This document shows, piece by piece, positions 8,889 through 16,809 of a stretch of DNA of 64,000 nucleotides. The notes below the pieces were generated by a model that did not search any database, was not told where the DNA came from, and saw nothing but the letters and a program-made list of their open reading frames with translations. The stretch comes from Beijerinckia sp. 28-YEA-48. GTDB taxonomy: Bacteria > Pseudomonadota > Alphaproteobacteria > Rhizobiales > Beijerinckiaceae. The position numbers and the translations under genes were made by a program. Positions within the stretch are counted from its first letter, which is position 1. Every line of letters starts with the position of its first letter. The stretch covers positions 2,018,001-2,082,000 of the forward strand of contig NZ_FNSI01000001.1 in the NCBI RefSeq assembly GCF_900104955.1. Reading direction: 5' to 3'.

Positions 8889-9620
8889 TCAGGCCGGCTT
8901 GGTGGCGATGTGGATGGCGTCGTCAAAGCCGAGCGACATCCGCATCTCATCCAGCGGTTCGGGTCGATAGGTCTCAACCGCAAAACCAGCGAGACGCAGC
9001 TTGTCGGCGAAGTCGCGGCCGTAATAGCGCAGATGATCGATCGCGCCATAGGCGGCGGCGCGTTCGCGACGGCCGGTGATCGAGGGCTCCTGCACCGTCG
9101 TCTCACGGGCCCAGTTCTGCGGCACCGACAGGATAGCGCGCCCGCCCGGCTTCAGCACGCGGCGGATTTCCGAAAACGCTTTGGCATCATCGGGCACGTG
9201 TTCGAGCACGTGATGGGCGATGACGAGATCGAAAGCCTCATCGCCGAAGGAAATCGCCTGGATGTCCTCGTTCAGCTTGGCATAGGCCATTTTCGGATCG
9301 CTGGTCACATAGCCCGGATCATTCTTCATGCGTTCGATCATGAAGACTTCCGGCGCGAAATGCAGGACAGCGAGATTCTGGCCGGGTCCGATGCCGAGCT
9401 TCTGATAAAGCAGATGCGCCAGGCGATGGCGCTCGCGGCTATCGCAAGACGGGCAGCGGCTGTTCCAGCGCGGCGGCCGCGCGGCGGCGACGAAGATGCC
9501 GTGGAAGCCGCAGATCGGGCAATCGCGTTCCAGCTGGCGCGAGCCAAACTGGCGGTAGTCGCGCAAGGCCGCGATCGCATAACGCGTCGCGACCTTCATC
9601 GACATTGGCTTCGCGCTCAT
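8889..9620 (-). CDS. Class I SAM methyltransferase with N-terminal zinc ribbon
   Basis: A 243-residue protein with four cysteines at positions 34, 37, 56 and 59 (CPIC...CPSC) that probably form a zinc ribbon. A SAM-dependent methyltransferase core follows, including AHHVLEHVPDD at 135-144 and VLKPGGRAILSVP at 155-167. This architecture is common in methyltransferases of polysaccharide or LPS gene sets. The ATG at 9620 follows GGAG by seven bases; a second ATG at 9605 is less well placed. It sits 22 bp after aspS and is coupled to the glycosyltransferase, suggesting modification of the same glycan. The acceptor is unknown. Confidence 0.83.
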   Translation of the reverse strand: MSAKPMSMKVATRYAIAALRDYRQFGSRQLERDCPICGFHGIFVAAARPPRWNSRCPSCDSRERHRLAHLLYQKLGIGPGQNLAVLHFAPEVFMIERMKNDPGYVTSDPKMAYAKLNEDIQAISFGDEAFDLVIAHHVLEHVPDDAKAFSEIRRVLKPGGRAILSVPQNWARETTVQEPSITGRRERAAAYGAIDHLRYYGRDFADKLRLAGFAVETYRPEPLDEMRMSLGFDDAIHIATKPA

Positions 9621-9660
9621 GCGCCTACTCCGGGCTTCGCGCTCACGCGCCCTTCTCCGG
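9607..9660. repeat. Imperfect 26-bp tandem duplication at the aspS/methyltransferase junction
   Basis: Two neighbouring copies begin GGCTTCGCGCTCA at 9607 and 9633 and stay similar through CTCCG. The right copy holds the aspS stop and the left copy the methyltransferase start, so on the minus strand the same GTGAGC/ATGAGC context is used first as a stop and then as a start. Confidence 0.65.
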
Positions 9661-11430
9661 CAGGTTGAGGCGGACATGCAGCTCGCGCAATTGCTTGGTC
9701 GTTGCTTCCGACGGCGCGCCCATGAGGATGTCCTCGGCACGCTGGTTCATCGGGAACAGCGCCACTTCGCGCAGGTTCTGTTCGCCAGCCAGCAGCATGA
9801 TGATGCGGTCGACACCAGCGGCCATGCCACCATGCGGCGGCGCGCCATATTGGAAGGCGCGATACATGCCGCCGAAGCGGTCGATCACCGTCTGCTCGCT
9901 GTAGCCGGCGATCTCGAACGCCTTCACCATCGCTTCGGGGCGATGGTTGCGGATGCCGCCTGAGGCCAGCTCATAGCCGTTGCAGGCGATGTCGTACTGG
10001 AACGCCTTGATGGTCAGCGGGTCCTGGCTTTGCAGCGTCTCGAGACCGCCCTGCGGCATGGAGAACGGATTGTGCGAGAAGTCGACCTTCTTGTCGTCCT
10101 CGTTCCACTCATACATCGGGAAGTCGACGATCCATGCCAGCTCGAAGCGGTTCTCATCGATCAGGTTGAGGTCCTTGCCGACGCGCGTGCGCGCATTGCC
10201 TGAAAAGGTCGCGAACTTCTGGGGGTCACCGGCGACGAAGAAGGCCGCGTCGCCCGCCTTCAGGTTCAGCTGCTGGCGGATCGCTTCGGTACGCTCGGGG
10301 CCGATGTTGTTGGCGATCGGGCCGGCCGCTTCGGTCTTGCCCTCGTTGTCGCGCCAGAAGATGTAGCCCAAGCCCGGTTGGCCTTCGCTCTGCGCCCAGG
10401 AGTTCATGCGATCGCAGAAGGTGCGCTGACCACCGCCAGGCGCGGGAATGGCGCGCACTTCGTTCTTCGCGTCTTCGAGCATGCGCGCGAACACTTTGAA
10501 GTTCGAGCCGCGGAAATGCTCGCTGACGCTCTGCATGATGATCGGGTTGCGCAGATCCGGCTTGTCGGAGCCGTATTTCTGCATCGCCTCGGCGAAGGGA
10601 ATGCGCGGGAATTTCTGCGTGACAGCCTTGCCCTCGCCGAACTGCTCGAACACGCCCCGGATCACCGGCTCCATCGCCTCGAACACGTCTTCCTGGGTGA
10701 CGAAGCTCATTTCGATATCGAGCTGATAGAACTCACCCGGCAGCCGATCGGCGCGCGGATCCTCGTCGCGGAAGCAGGGCGCGATCTGGAAGTAGCGGTC
10801 GAAGCCGGCCATCATCAGCAATTGCTTGTACTGCTGCGGCGCCTGCGGCAGCGCGTAGAACTTGCCGGGATGAATGCGCGACGGCACGAGGAAGTCGCGC
10901 GCGCCTTCCGGCGAGGACGCGGTCAGGATCGGCGTCTGGAATTCGTTGAAGCCCTGCCCCTTCATGCGCTGGCGGATGCTGTCGACCACCTGACCGCGCA
11001 GCATGATGTTGCGATGCAGGCGCTCGCGGCGCAGATCGAGGAAGCGGTATTTCAGCCGCGTCTCTTCCGGATAATCGACATCGCCGAACACCGGCAGCGG
11101 CAGTTCCGCCGCCGTGCCCAAAACCTCGGCATCGGTCACGTAAAGCTCGACCAGACCCGTCGGCATGTCGTTGTTTTCGGTGCCGGCGGGGCGCTTGCGC
11201 ACCTTGCCATCGAGACGCACGACCCATTCCGCGCGGAAGGTTTCGACCTGCTTGAAAACTGGCGAATCCGGGTCAACCACGCATTGGGTGATGCCGTAAT
11301 GGTCGCGCAGATCGACAAACAGCACGCCGCCATGGTCGCGGATGCGGTGGCACCAGCCAGAAACGCGGGCCTCGGCACCGTCGTCGGTAACGCGGAGTTG
11401 GCCGCAGGTATGCGTGCGATAACGATGCAT
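9643..11430 (-). CDS. aspS: Aspartyl-tRNA synthetase
   Basis: Class IIb synthetase charging tRNA-Asp. The N-terminal OB-fold begins [14 protein letters not shown]; class II motif 2 is seen as [21 protein letters not shown] near residue 220; the bacterial GAD insertion domain lies in the middle; and motif 3 is [13 protein letters not shown] near residue 535. The 595-residue length is normal. The ATG at 11430 was preferred to a TTG six bases upstream. Whether this enzyme also charges tRNA-Asn depends on a gatCAB amidotransferase outside the window. The gene heads a likely transcript with the methyltransferase and glycosyltransferase genes. Confidence 0.97.
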   Translation of the reverse strand: MHRYRTHTCGQLRVTDDGAEARVSGWCHRIRDHGGVLFVDLRDHYGITQCVVDPDSPVFKQVETFRAEWVVRLDGKVRKRPAGTENNDMPTGLVELYVTDAEVLGTAAELPLPVFGDVDYPEETRLKYRFLDLRRERLHRNIMLRGQVVDSIRQRMKGQGFNEFQTPILTASSPEGARDFLVPSRIHPGKFYALPQAPQQYKQLLMMAGFDRYFQIAPCFRDEDPRADRLPGEFYQLDIEMSFVTQEDVFEAMEPVIRGVFEQFGEGKAVTQKFPRIPFAEAMQKYGSDKPDLRNPIIMQSVSEHFRGSNFKVFARMLEDAKNEVRAIPAPGGGQRTFCDRMNSWAQSEGQPGLGYIFWRDNEGKTEAAGPIANNIGPERTEAIRQQLNLKAGDAAFFVAGDPQKFATFSGNARTRVGKDLNLIDENRFELAWIVDFPMYEWNEDDKKVDFSHNPFSMPQGGLETLQSQDPLTIKAFQYDIACNGYELASGGIRNHRPEAMVKAFEIAGYSEQTVIDRFGGMYRAFQYGAPPHGGMAAGVDRIIMLLAGEQNLREVALFPMNQRAEDILMGAPSEATTKQLRELHVRLNLPEKGA

Positions 11431-11553
11431 TTTCAAGGATCTCGAACGTAAAGGAGCACCCGGCGGCTGCCGGGCGGCAAATCAGCGGGCTGTTTAGGGG
11501 AAAAAGCCTGCCGGGGAAAGGGCATCGGCGGAAACCGGGGCCCGCCCCCACAG

Positions 11554-12582
11554 CTAGGCGGAGGCCGGCACGGTGGCCAGAGTGCGCAAATGCGGCATGA
11601 TTTCGGCCCGGAACAGCTCGATCGTCGCCGCCACCTCGGTAAATGTCTGGTCCCCGAAGGCCGGCTGGAGCACGCAGTAATTGCTGCCCGTCGCCTGTAA
11701 TTCCTCACTCAGATAGGCCCGCACCGTCTCCGGCGCGCCGGCCATGCCCCGGCCCTGCTCGACTAGCCCATCCCAAGTCGGCGGGCGGGCGTGGGTCATG
11801 CTGCGGCCGAGCTTGCGGAACAGGAAGGTGAAACCGTCATGCCAGCGCAGGTAGGCGCGCCGGGCGATGGCGAGCGCCTGATCGTCGGTCTCAGCGACGA
11901 CGACGAAACGGCCGAGCCCCATCAGCGGCAGCGGCTTGCCGGCCTGTTCGCGGGCCCAGACTTCACGGAAGATGCGGTTGCAGGTCTGGATATCGGCCTT
12001 CACGTCGAGATTGAGGATGGTCCAGCCATTGCGGGCGGCGCGCTCGGCGCTGGCCTCGGTGTGGACGCCGTACCAGACGGGCGGATGCGGCTTCTGCAGC
12101 GACAACACCCTTAGATCGATGTCACGGTATTCCGGATCAAGCTCGGGCACATGCATGCGGCCGGTGGCGAGCGCTTCCAGCACGCGCGGCAGGTTGCGCC
12201 GATAAATAGCTTCCGTCTCCTGCGCCGGCACGCCGAAATATTCGATCTCGACCGGCGACGAGCCGCGCCCAAACCCCATGTCGAGACGGCCACCCGACAA
12301 TTGGTCGAGCATGGCGATCTCCTCGGCCAGGCGCAGCGGATGATAAAGCGGCAGCGCATAGACCATGGGCCCAAAGCGCAAACGCTTCGTGCGCTGCGAG
12401 GCCGCGGCCAAAAACAGATTTGGCGAGGGCGCCATGCCGAGCGCCGTGGCGTGATGTTCGGCCACATGCCAGCAATAGAAGCCGGCACGGTCATAAAGTT
12501 CGAGCAGGCGCAGGCGCTCCTCGTAAAAGGCGCCGACCGGCAGATGGTCGTTGTCGAGATGATCGAATATGCCGAACTGCAT
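11554..12582 (-). CDS. LLM-class flavin-dependent oxidoreductase
   Basis: A 342-residue luciferase-like monooxygenase-family protein, using FMNH2 or F420 chemistry in an (alpha/beta)8 barrel. The N-terminus MQFGIFDHLD, the AEHHATALGMAPSPNLF segment near residue 40, and the family-typical GGRLDMGFGRG near residue 95 are visible. The ATG at 12582 follows AGAGGAAA; the in-frame upstream extension to 12708 has no good binding site. The gene is divergent from a dctA homologue with about 160 bp between them. The substrate is unknown; bacterial relatives act on alkanes, alkanesulfonates or ring compounds. Confidence 0.87.
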   Translation of the reverse strand: MQFGIFDHLDNDHLPVGAFYEERLRLLELYDRAGFYCWHVAEHHATALGMAPSPNLFLAAASQRTKRLRFGPMVYALPLYHPLRLAEEIAMLDQLSGGRLDMGFGRGSSPVEIEYFGVPAQETEAIYRRNLPRVLEALATGRMHVPELDPEYRDIDLRVLSLQKPHPPVWYGVHTEASAERAARNGWTILNLDVKADIQTCNRIFREVWAREQAGKPLPLMGLGRFVVVAETDDQALAIARRAYLRWHDGFTFLFRKLGRSMTHARPPTWDGLVEQGRGMAGAPETVRAYLSEELQATGSNYCVLQPAFGDQTFTEVAATIELFRAEIMPHLRTLATVPASA

Positions 12583-12742
12583 GATGGTTCGTTTCCTCTC
12601 GTTTGGAGCCATCATGCCACAGCCGGCAAGGGCTAGGCGAGCCCCCGATTTGCCCTTGCCGTGCCCTTCGGCAGCGTAGAGATTGCTGTAGAAGCAACGG
12701 CGCATCATCTTGCGGAGCGCCGATGAAGATGGGTGTCGGAAG

Positions 12743-14053
12743 ATGGATGCTGGATCGACACACGAGGTTCCTTCTGTCCGTCGCGTGCGCCCCTGGTACG
12801 CCCAGCTTTGGGTTCAGGTGCTCTTGGCCACGATCGCCGGCGTGGCGCTCGGCTACTGGCAGCCGGAGCTGGGCGCCAAAATGGAACCGCTGGGCGACGC
12901 TTTCATCAAGGCGATCCGCGTCATCATCGCCCCGGTGATTTTCTGCACCGTCGTGCATGGGATCGCGCGCATGTCGGACATGGCGCGGGTCGGGCGCGTT
13001 GCCATCAAGGCCCTGCTCTATTTCGAGGTGATGACGACGGTGGCGCTCATCATCGCGCTCGTCACCGTCAACCTGCTCAAACCCGGCGTTGGCATGAATG
13101 TCGATCTGTCGAAGATCGACACATCAACGGTCGATCACTACATCGTGCAAACGCACAATACGGACATTACCAGCTTCCTTCTCAACATTATCCCGAACTC
13201 GTTTGTCAGCGCTTTCGTGGAGGGACAAGTCCTTCAAGTGCTTTACATCGCGGTTCTGTGTGGCTTTGCCCTGGCCTGGATGGGGCAGCGCGCACAACCG
13301 ATTATCGATCTGATCGATACGGCGTCGCAGATGTTTTTCGGCATCGTCAAAATCGTCATGTGGGCGGCACCCTTGGGCGCGTTCGGCGCCATCGCCTTCA
13401 CGGTCGGGCGCTTTGGTCTCGGGTCGCTGCAATCACTCGGCTGGCTGCTCGGCAGTTTTTATCTCACCTGCCTGATCTTCATATTCGGCGCACTCGGGCC
13501 GATCGCCTATTTCTGCGGCTTCAGCCTGCTCAAACTGCTTCGCTACATCTGGGAAGAAATATTGATCGTCCTGGCGACCACGTCATCGGAAGTGGTGCTG
13601 CCGCGCCTCATCAAGAAGATGGAAGCGGCGGGCTGCGAGAAAAGCGTCGTCGGCCTCGTGGTGCCAACCGGTTATTCCTTCAATCTCGACGGCACCTGTC
13701 TCTATCTCGCCATGACGACCGTGTTCCTGGCGCAGGCGACGAATACGTCCCTCGATCTTTCGCAGCAGATCGGATTGCTGCTGATCCTGCTTCTTACCTC
13801 CAAAGGCGCGGCCGGCGTTGCCGGCGCGGCCTTTGTCGTGTTGGCGGCGACGCTGGCCTCGTCCAGCACCATTCCTGTCACGAGCGTCGCGCTGGTCCTG
13901 GGCATTCATCGTTTCATGTCCGAAGGGCTCACCCCGACGAATCTCATTGGCAATGCGGTCGCCACAATTGTCGTGGCGAAATGGGAAAACGCTCTCGACA
14001 CGAAGCAACTGGAGAACGCGCTGTCCGGTCACGCATTGCTCGACGACATTTGA
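12743..14053 (+). CDS. dctA: C4-dicarboxylate:cation symporter, DctA family (copy 1)
   Basis: Secondary transporter of the DAACS family importing succinate, fumarate or malate with protons. Of 436 residues, most lie in hydrophobic helices; the C-terminal substrate-binding core shows TSSEVVLPRL, then VGLVVPTGYSFNLDGT, then the re-entrant loop LLTSKGAAGVAGAAF. The first ATG is at 12743; an upstream in-frame TTG at 12710 would add 11 residues. A second, clearly related dctA lies at 44983-46338 on the other strand. The two share the PTGYSFNLDG core but differ elsewhere, so they are old paralogues and may have different substrates. No dctBD sensor pair is nearby. Confidence 0.9.
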   Translation: MDAGSTHEVPSVRRVRPWYAQLWVQVLLATIAGVALGYWQPELGAKMEPLGDAFIKAIRVIIAPVIFCTVVHGIARMSDMARVGRVAIKALLYFEVMTTVALIIALVTVNLLKPGVGMNVDLSKIDTSTVDHYIVQTHNTDITSFLLNIIPNSFVSAFVEGQVLQVLYIAVLCGFALAWMGQRAQPIIDLIDTASQMFFGIVKIVMWAAPLGAFGAIAFTVGRFGLGSLQSLGWLLGSFYLTCLIFIFGALGPIAYFCGFSLLKLLRYIWEEILIVLATTSSEVVLPRLIKKMEAAGCEKSVVGLVVPTGYSFNLDGTCLYLAMTTVFLAQATNTSLDLSQQIGLLLILLLTSKGAAGVAGAAFVVLAATLASSSTIPVTSVALVLGIHRFMSEGLTPTNLIGNAVATIVVAKWENALDTKQLENALSGHALLDDI

Positions 14054-14113
14054 GCCGTGCTGCGACCTTTTGGCATCAAAACGGCCGCGCTTTCCCCGTT
14101 TCCTTCGGTGCGC

Positions 14114-14126
14114 TATAATGGGCCTA
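14114..14126 (+). promoter_or_regulatory. Perfect -10 hexamer placed for a leaderless start
   Basis: TATAAT at 14114-14119 ends six bases before the ATG at 14126, so transcription would start at or next to the start codon. No Shine-Dalgarno sequence lies between. The expected -35 position (about 14091) reads TTTCCC, a poor match, so the promoter call rests mainly on the -10. Confidence 0.4.
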
Positions 14127-14752
14127 TGAGCGCACTCGCAAATTCGCGTCTATCCGCCGCTGTGCTGAGTCCGGCAGCGTTTCTCATCCTTTTCAGCCTC
14201 TTGGCGGCTCCGCCCGCCCATGCGCAGACCTTCACAGGTTTCAACGCCCTGCCCGTCTTCGCCTGGCCGAGATACGACCCAGCCGAAGTCAGCCCCTTCG
14301 AGGGCTCCTATGGGCGCATGTCGATGGGCTATCAGGTGTCTTCCTCAAAGCGCTTCGGCACCTACTCGGGACCGACAATCGGCCTTGAGGGCGGCAAGAT
14401 GTGGCGCGATGGTCAGTTCGTTTACGGGGTGGTCGGAGCCGTCGACTATATGCCGCCGGTGGGTGGCTATGGCACGCCCAGCTTCGGCATGGCGGCCTAC
14501 ACGCGCGACTTCGCCGGCGCGGTGCAGTTCAAGGCCGGCTTCCTGGCGGCGAACAATGTCCTCGTCTACACCAAGATCGGCGCAGCCGCGATCAACGAGA
14601 CGCTGCATTTCGGCGCCACCAATTTCTCGTCGCCCTTTAACCGCAACACATTCACGGTGCGACCTGATGCGCGCGTCGGTGTCGAATGGGCGGTCACCGA
14701 CAAGCTGACCATTGGGGTCGAAGCAGGCGTCACCGGCTCCCCGCTCCGCTAG
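14126..14752 (+). CDS. Secreted outer-membrane beta-barrel-like protein
   Basis: A 208-residue protein with a classical signal peptide: hydrophobic core AAFLILFSLLAAPPAH and cleavage after AHA before QTFTG. The mature part is rich in Gly, aromatic and alternating polar/hydrophobic residues (MSMGYQVSSSKRFGTY, FAGAVQFKAGFLAANNVLVYTKIG, ARVGVEWAVTDKLTIGVEAG), as in small outer-membrane barrels related to the rhizobial porin-like Omp25/31 group. The last strands end in GVTGSPLR rather than a terminal aromatic, which is atypical for a BAM signal. The stop overlaps the convergent LysR stop by 3 bases. An upstream GTG at 14057 would bury the signal peptide, so the ATG was used. Confidence 0.75.
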   Translation: MSALANSRLSAAVLSPAAFLILFSLLAAPPAHAQTFTGFNALPVFAWPRYDPAEVSPFEGSYGRMSMGYQVSSSKRFGTYSGPTIGLEGGKMWRDGQFVYGVVGAVDYMPPVGGYGTPSFGMAAYTRDFAGAVQFKAGFLAANNVLVYTKIGAAAINETLHFGATNFSSPFNRNTFTVRPDARVGVEWAVTDKLTIGVEAGVTGSPLR

Positions 14753-15666
14753 CTAGCGCGGAAACGGCGGAAGACATCTGGCTGGGAAGAGATCAGGCGT
14801 GAAACCTCGTCGTGAATCAGGCCGGTCAAAGCCGTGCTGGCTCGGGTTGGCGGCCGATCACGGTGGCGGAATAGACTTCGCGTGATCGCAAAGCCGTCGA
14901 TGGGAGCGCCAACAAGTTCCTTCTTCTGCAGTTCGCGATCAACCGAAGAAAAGGGAACGACGAGGAATCCTGCGCCGGCGCGCAGGGCGCCGATCGCCGT
15001 CGTGAGGGAATCAACCTCCGCGACGACGCGGAGTTGAAAGTTCGAACGCGCCTGAAGCCGTTCCAACAGCAACCGCGTAAAACTGCCAATCACGATCGGC
15101 AAGCGATCGAGCTTGTCGAGGCCGAGCCGCCGCCCCTTAATGGGCCAATCCTCGGGCCGACCGATGAGCCACATGGATTCGGTGAAAAGCGGTTCGCCGA
15201 CGAGATCGGGATGTTGAGCCTCGGAACTCATGATGCCGATGTCAATGCGGCCAGACAGTAACGCATCGCGAACAGCGGGAGAAAAATCTTCCTGAAGGAA
15301 GAGCTTGAGATGCGGATAACGCGCAATGCAATCGGACAAAATCTTGCCGACGAAAAGAATGCCTATCGATGGCGGAAAGCCAAGTCCTACCTGCCCAATC
15401 AGTTCCGCGGCTTGCGATCGCACTTCGGCTTCAAGCTGCTCGGATATGCGCAGCATGAGCTCCGCCCGCTCGAGAACCAGAAGACCGGTTTCCGTCGGCT
15501 CGACGCCGCGTCGATGCCGCATCAAAAGTTCCGCGCCGAGTTGCTCCTCCAGAAGCTTGATCCGCCGCGTGAGGGCTGGCTGAACGAGGCCGAGCGATAT
15601 GGCGGCTTTCGAAAGGCTGCGTTGCCGAACGATTTCGACAAAATAACGAAGAGAGAGGAGGTCCAT
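14749..15666 (-). CDS. LysR-family transcriptional regulator
   Basis: A 305-residue LysR-type regulator. The N-terminal winged helix is clear (LRYFVEIVRQRSLSKAAISL, then VQPALTRRIKLLEEQLG), followed by the periplasmic-binding-like effector domain. It is divergent from the Bug receptor and CocE-type hydrolase genes across a 128-bp AT-rich gap that contains a 30-bp palindrome, so it very probably controls them and itself. LysR regulators beside Bug receptors usually respond to a carboxylic acid or its breakdown product; the effector here is unknown. Its stop codon overlaps the end of the outer-membrane protein gene on the opposite strand. Confidence 0.92.
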   Translation of the reverse strand: MDLLSLRYFVEIVRQRSLSKAAISLGLVQPALTRRIKLLEEQLGAELLMRHRRGVEPTETGLLVLERAELMLRISEQLEAEVRSQAAELIGQVGLGFPPSIGILFVGKILSDCIARYPHLKLFLQEDFSPAVRDALLSGRIDIGIMSSEAQHPDLVGEPLFTESMWLIGRPEDWPIKGRRLGLDKLDRLPIVIGSFTRLLLERLQARSNFQLRVVAEVDSLTTAIGALRAGAGFLVVPFSSVDRELQKKELVGAPIDGFAITRSLFRHRDRPPTRASTALTGLIHDEVSRLISSQPDVFRRFRAS

Positions 15667-15695
15667 GCCACCCAGCTATCATTTTCTGCTATATC

Positions 15696-15725
15696 ATATA
15701 TCAAAAATGAACATTTTCAATATAT
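15696..15725. promoter_or_regulatory. 30-bp interrupted palindrome, candidate LysR operator
   Basis: The left half ATATATCAAAAATGA and the right half ACATTTTCAATATAT are symmetrical at 12 of 15 positions about the centre at 15710/15711. The inner arms AAAATG/CATTTT and the outer arms ATATAT/ATATAT are perfect. A T-N11-A spacing typical of LysR boxes (15701-15713) lies inside. It sits in the divergent gap between the LysR gene and the Bug receptor gene. Confidence 0.65.
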
Positions 15726-15794
15726 TAGAAATGGTGATCATGTCCCCCGGCTTGCGGGTTCCCGCTTCGCATAGAACCGATTGGGAGGGATGTG

Positions 15795-16754
15795 ATGTTT
15801 CACCGGATTGCCACCGCGGCCTTTCTCTGGGCGATCGCCGCCTCCTGCTCGGCGCAGGACTATCCGACGCGAACGATCACCATCGTGGCGCCCAGCGCCC
15901 CCGGCGCTCTCTCCGACGTTCTCGCGCGCCTCATCGGCAAGAAGGTGGCCGATACGCTTAGCGGCACGGTCATCGTCGAAGACAAGCCGGGCGCCAGCGG
16001 TGCGATCGGTAGCACCTATGTCATGCGCGCTCAGCCGGACGGCTACACCATTCTCCTAGCGAACGGCGCGTCTCACGGCGCGCTGACGGCTCTGAGCAAA
16101 ACGCCGGCCTACGATCCGATCAAAGACTTTGTTCCGATCGCGCGCGTAGGAGAAACACAACTCGCTCTCGTCGTATCCGACAAATTGCCCGTCAAGAACG
16201 CACAAGATTTCCTGACTTATGCGCGCGCCCATCCCGGTAAATTAAGCTACGGATCATTCGGTCACGGATCGGCCGGGCATTTGTTCGGCGAGATCATGAA
16301 GAAGCGCAATGGCATCGACATGGTCCACGTCCCCTTTAAAAGCGAGGCCGATGCCGTCCAGGCCATTCTGGCCGGACAGATCGAGTTGGCGATGCTCGTA
16401 TCGGCCAAGCCTTATGTCGACCAAGGCCAGGTGAAGCTCATCGGAACAACCAGCCCTGGCGCGAATGAAGCTTATCCCGGCTGGCCGACGCTAACATCCC
16501 AAGGCGTGGAGGGCTTTTCCCAAGCCCGCGGCTTCCAGGCTTTCTTGGCGCCGGCCGGCACGCCCCAAATCGTGGTCAACAAACTCGCCGATGCCATTTC
16601 CGGGGCTGTCGCCGATCCCGAGATTCGCCGTCAACTCCTGAATCTCGGCGTCACGCCGGCGAATGAGACGCCAAAGGATTTTCCGGCGCTGTATCGCGCC
16701 CTTGTCGAGCAATGGCGGTCGATCGTTCGAGAATCTGGCATCTCGACGGACTGA
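15795..16754 (+). CDS. Bug/TctC-family periplasmic solute receptor
   Basis: A 319-residue extracytoplasmic binding protein of the Bug (TctC) family. The signal peptide is FHRIATAAFLWAIAASCSAQ, with cleavage likely before QDYPTR; the Cys in ASCSAQ is not in a convincing lipobox. Family motifs follow: PTRTITIVAPSAPGALSDV, GTVIVEDKPGASGAIG and QPDGYTILLANG. Bug proteins bind carboxylates, amides or aromatic acids in the periplasm. No tctAB permease genes are adjacent, as is usual for orphan Bug receptors. The ATG at 15795 follows GGGAGG; a GTG sits one codon upstream. The CocE-type hydrolase gene is 55 bp downstream. Confidence 0.9.
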   Translation: MFHRIATAAFLWAIAASCSAQDYPTRTITIVAPSAPGALSDVLARLIGKKVADTLSGTVIVEDKPGASGAIGSTYVMRAQPDGYTILLANGASHGALTALSKTPAYDPIKDFVPIARVGETQLALVVSDKLPVKNAQDFLTYARAHPGKLSYGSFGHGSAGHLFGEIMKKRNGIDMVHVPFKSEADAVQAILAGQIELAMLVSAKPYVDQGQVKLIGTTSPGANEAYPGWPTLTSQGVEGFSQARGFQAFLAPAGTPQIVVNKLADAISGAVADPEIRRQLLNLGVTPANETPKDFPALYRALVEQWRSIVRESGISTD

Positions 16755-16809
16755 AATGGCGGCCCTCACGGCCCGACACGCACCTGCCCCCTGAATTGGA
16801 AGCAAAGCC

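Noticed and set aside
12710..12742. Upstream TTG start for dctA
   Set aside because: It would add 11 polar residues not typical of DctA; the ATG at 12743 is the simpler start, though neither has a strong binding site.
12733..14118. Second plus-strand frame over dctA (461 codons)
   Set aside because: Overlaps the transporter in another frame; product is Arg-rich and lacks membrane helices.
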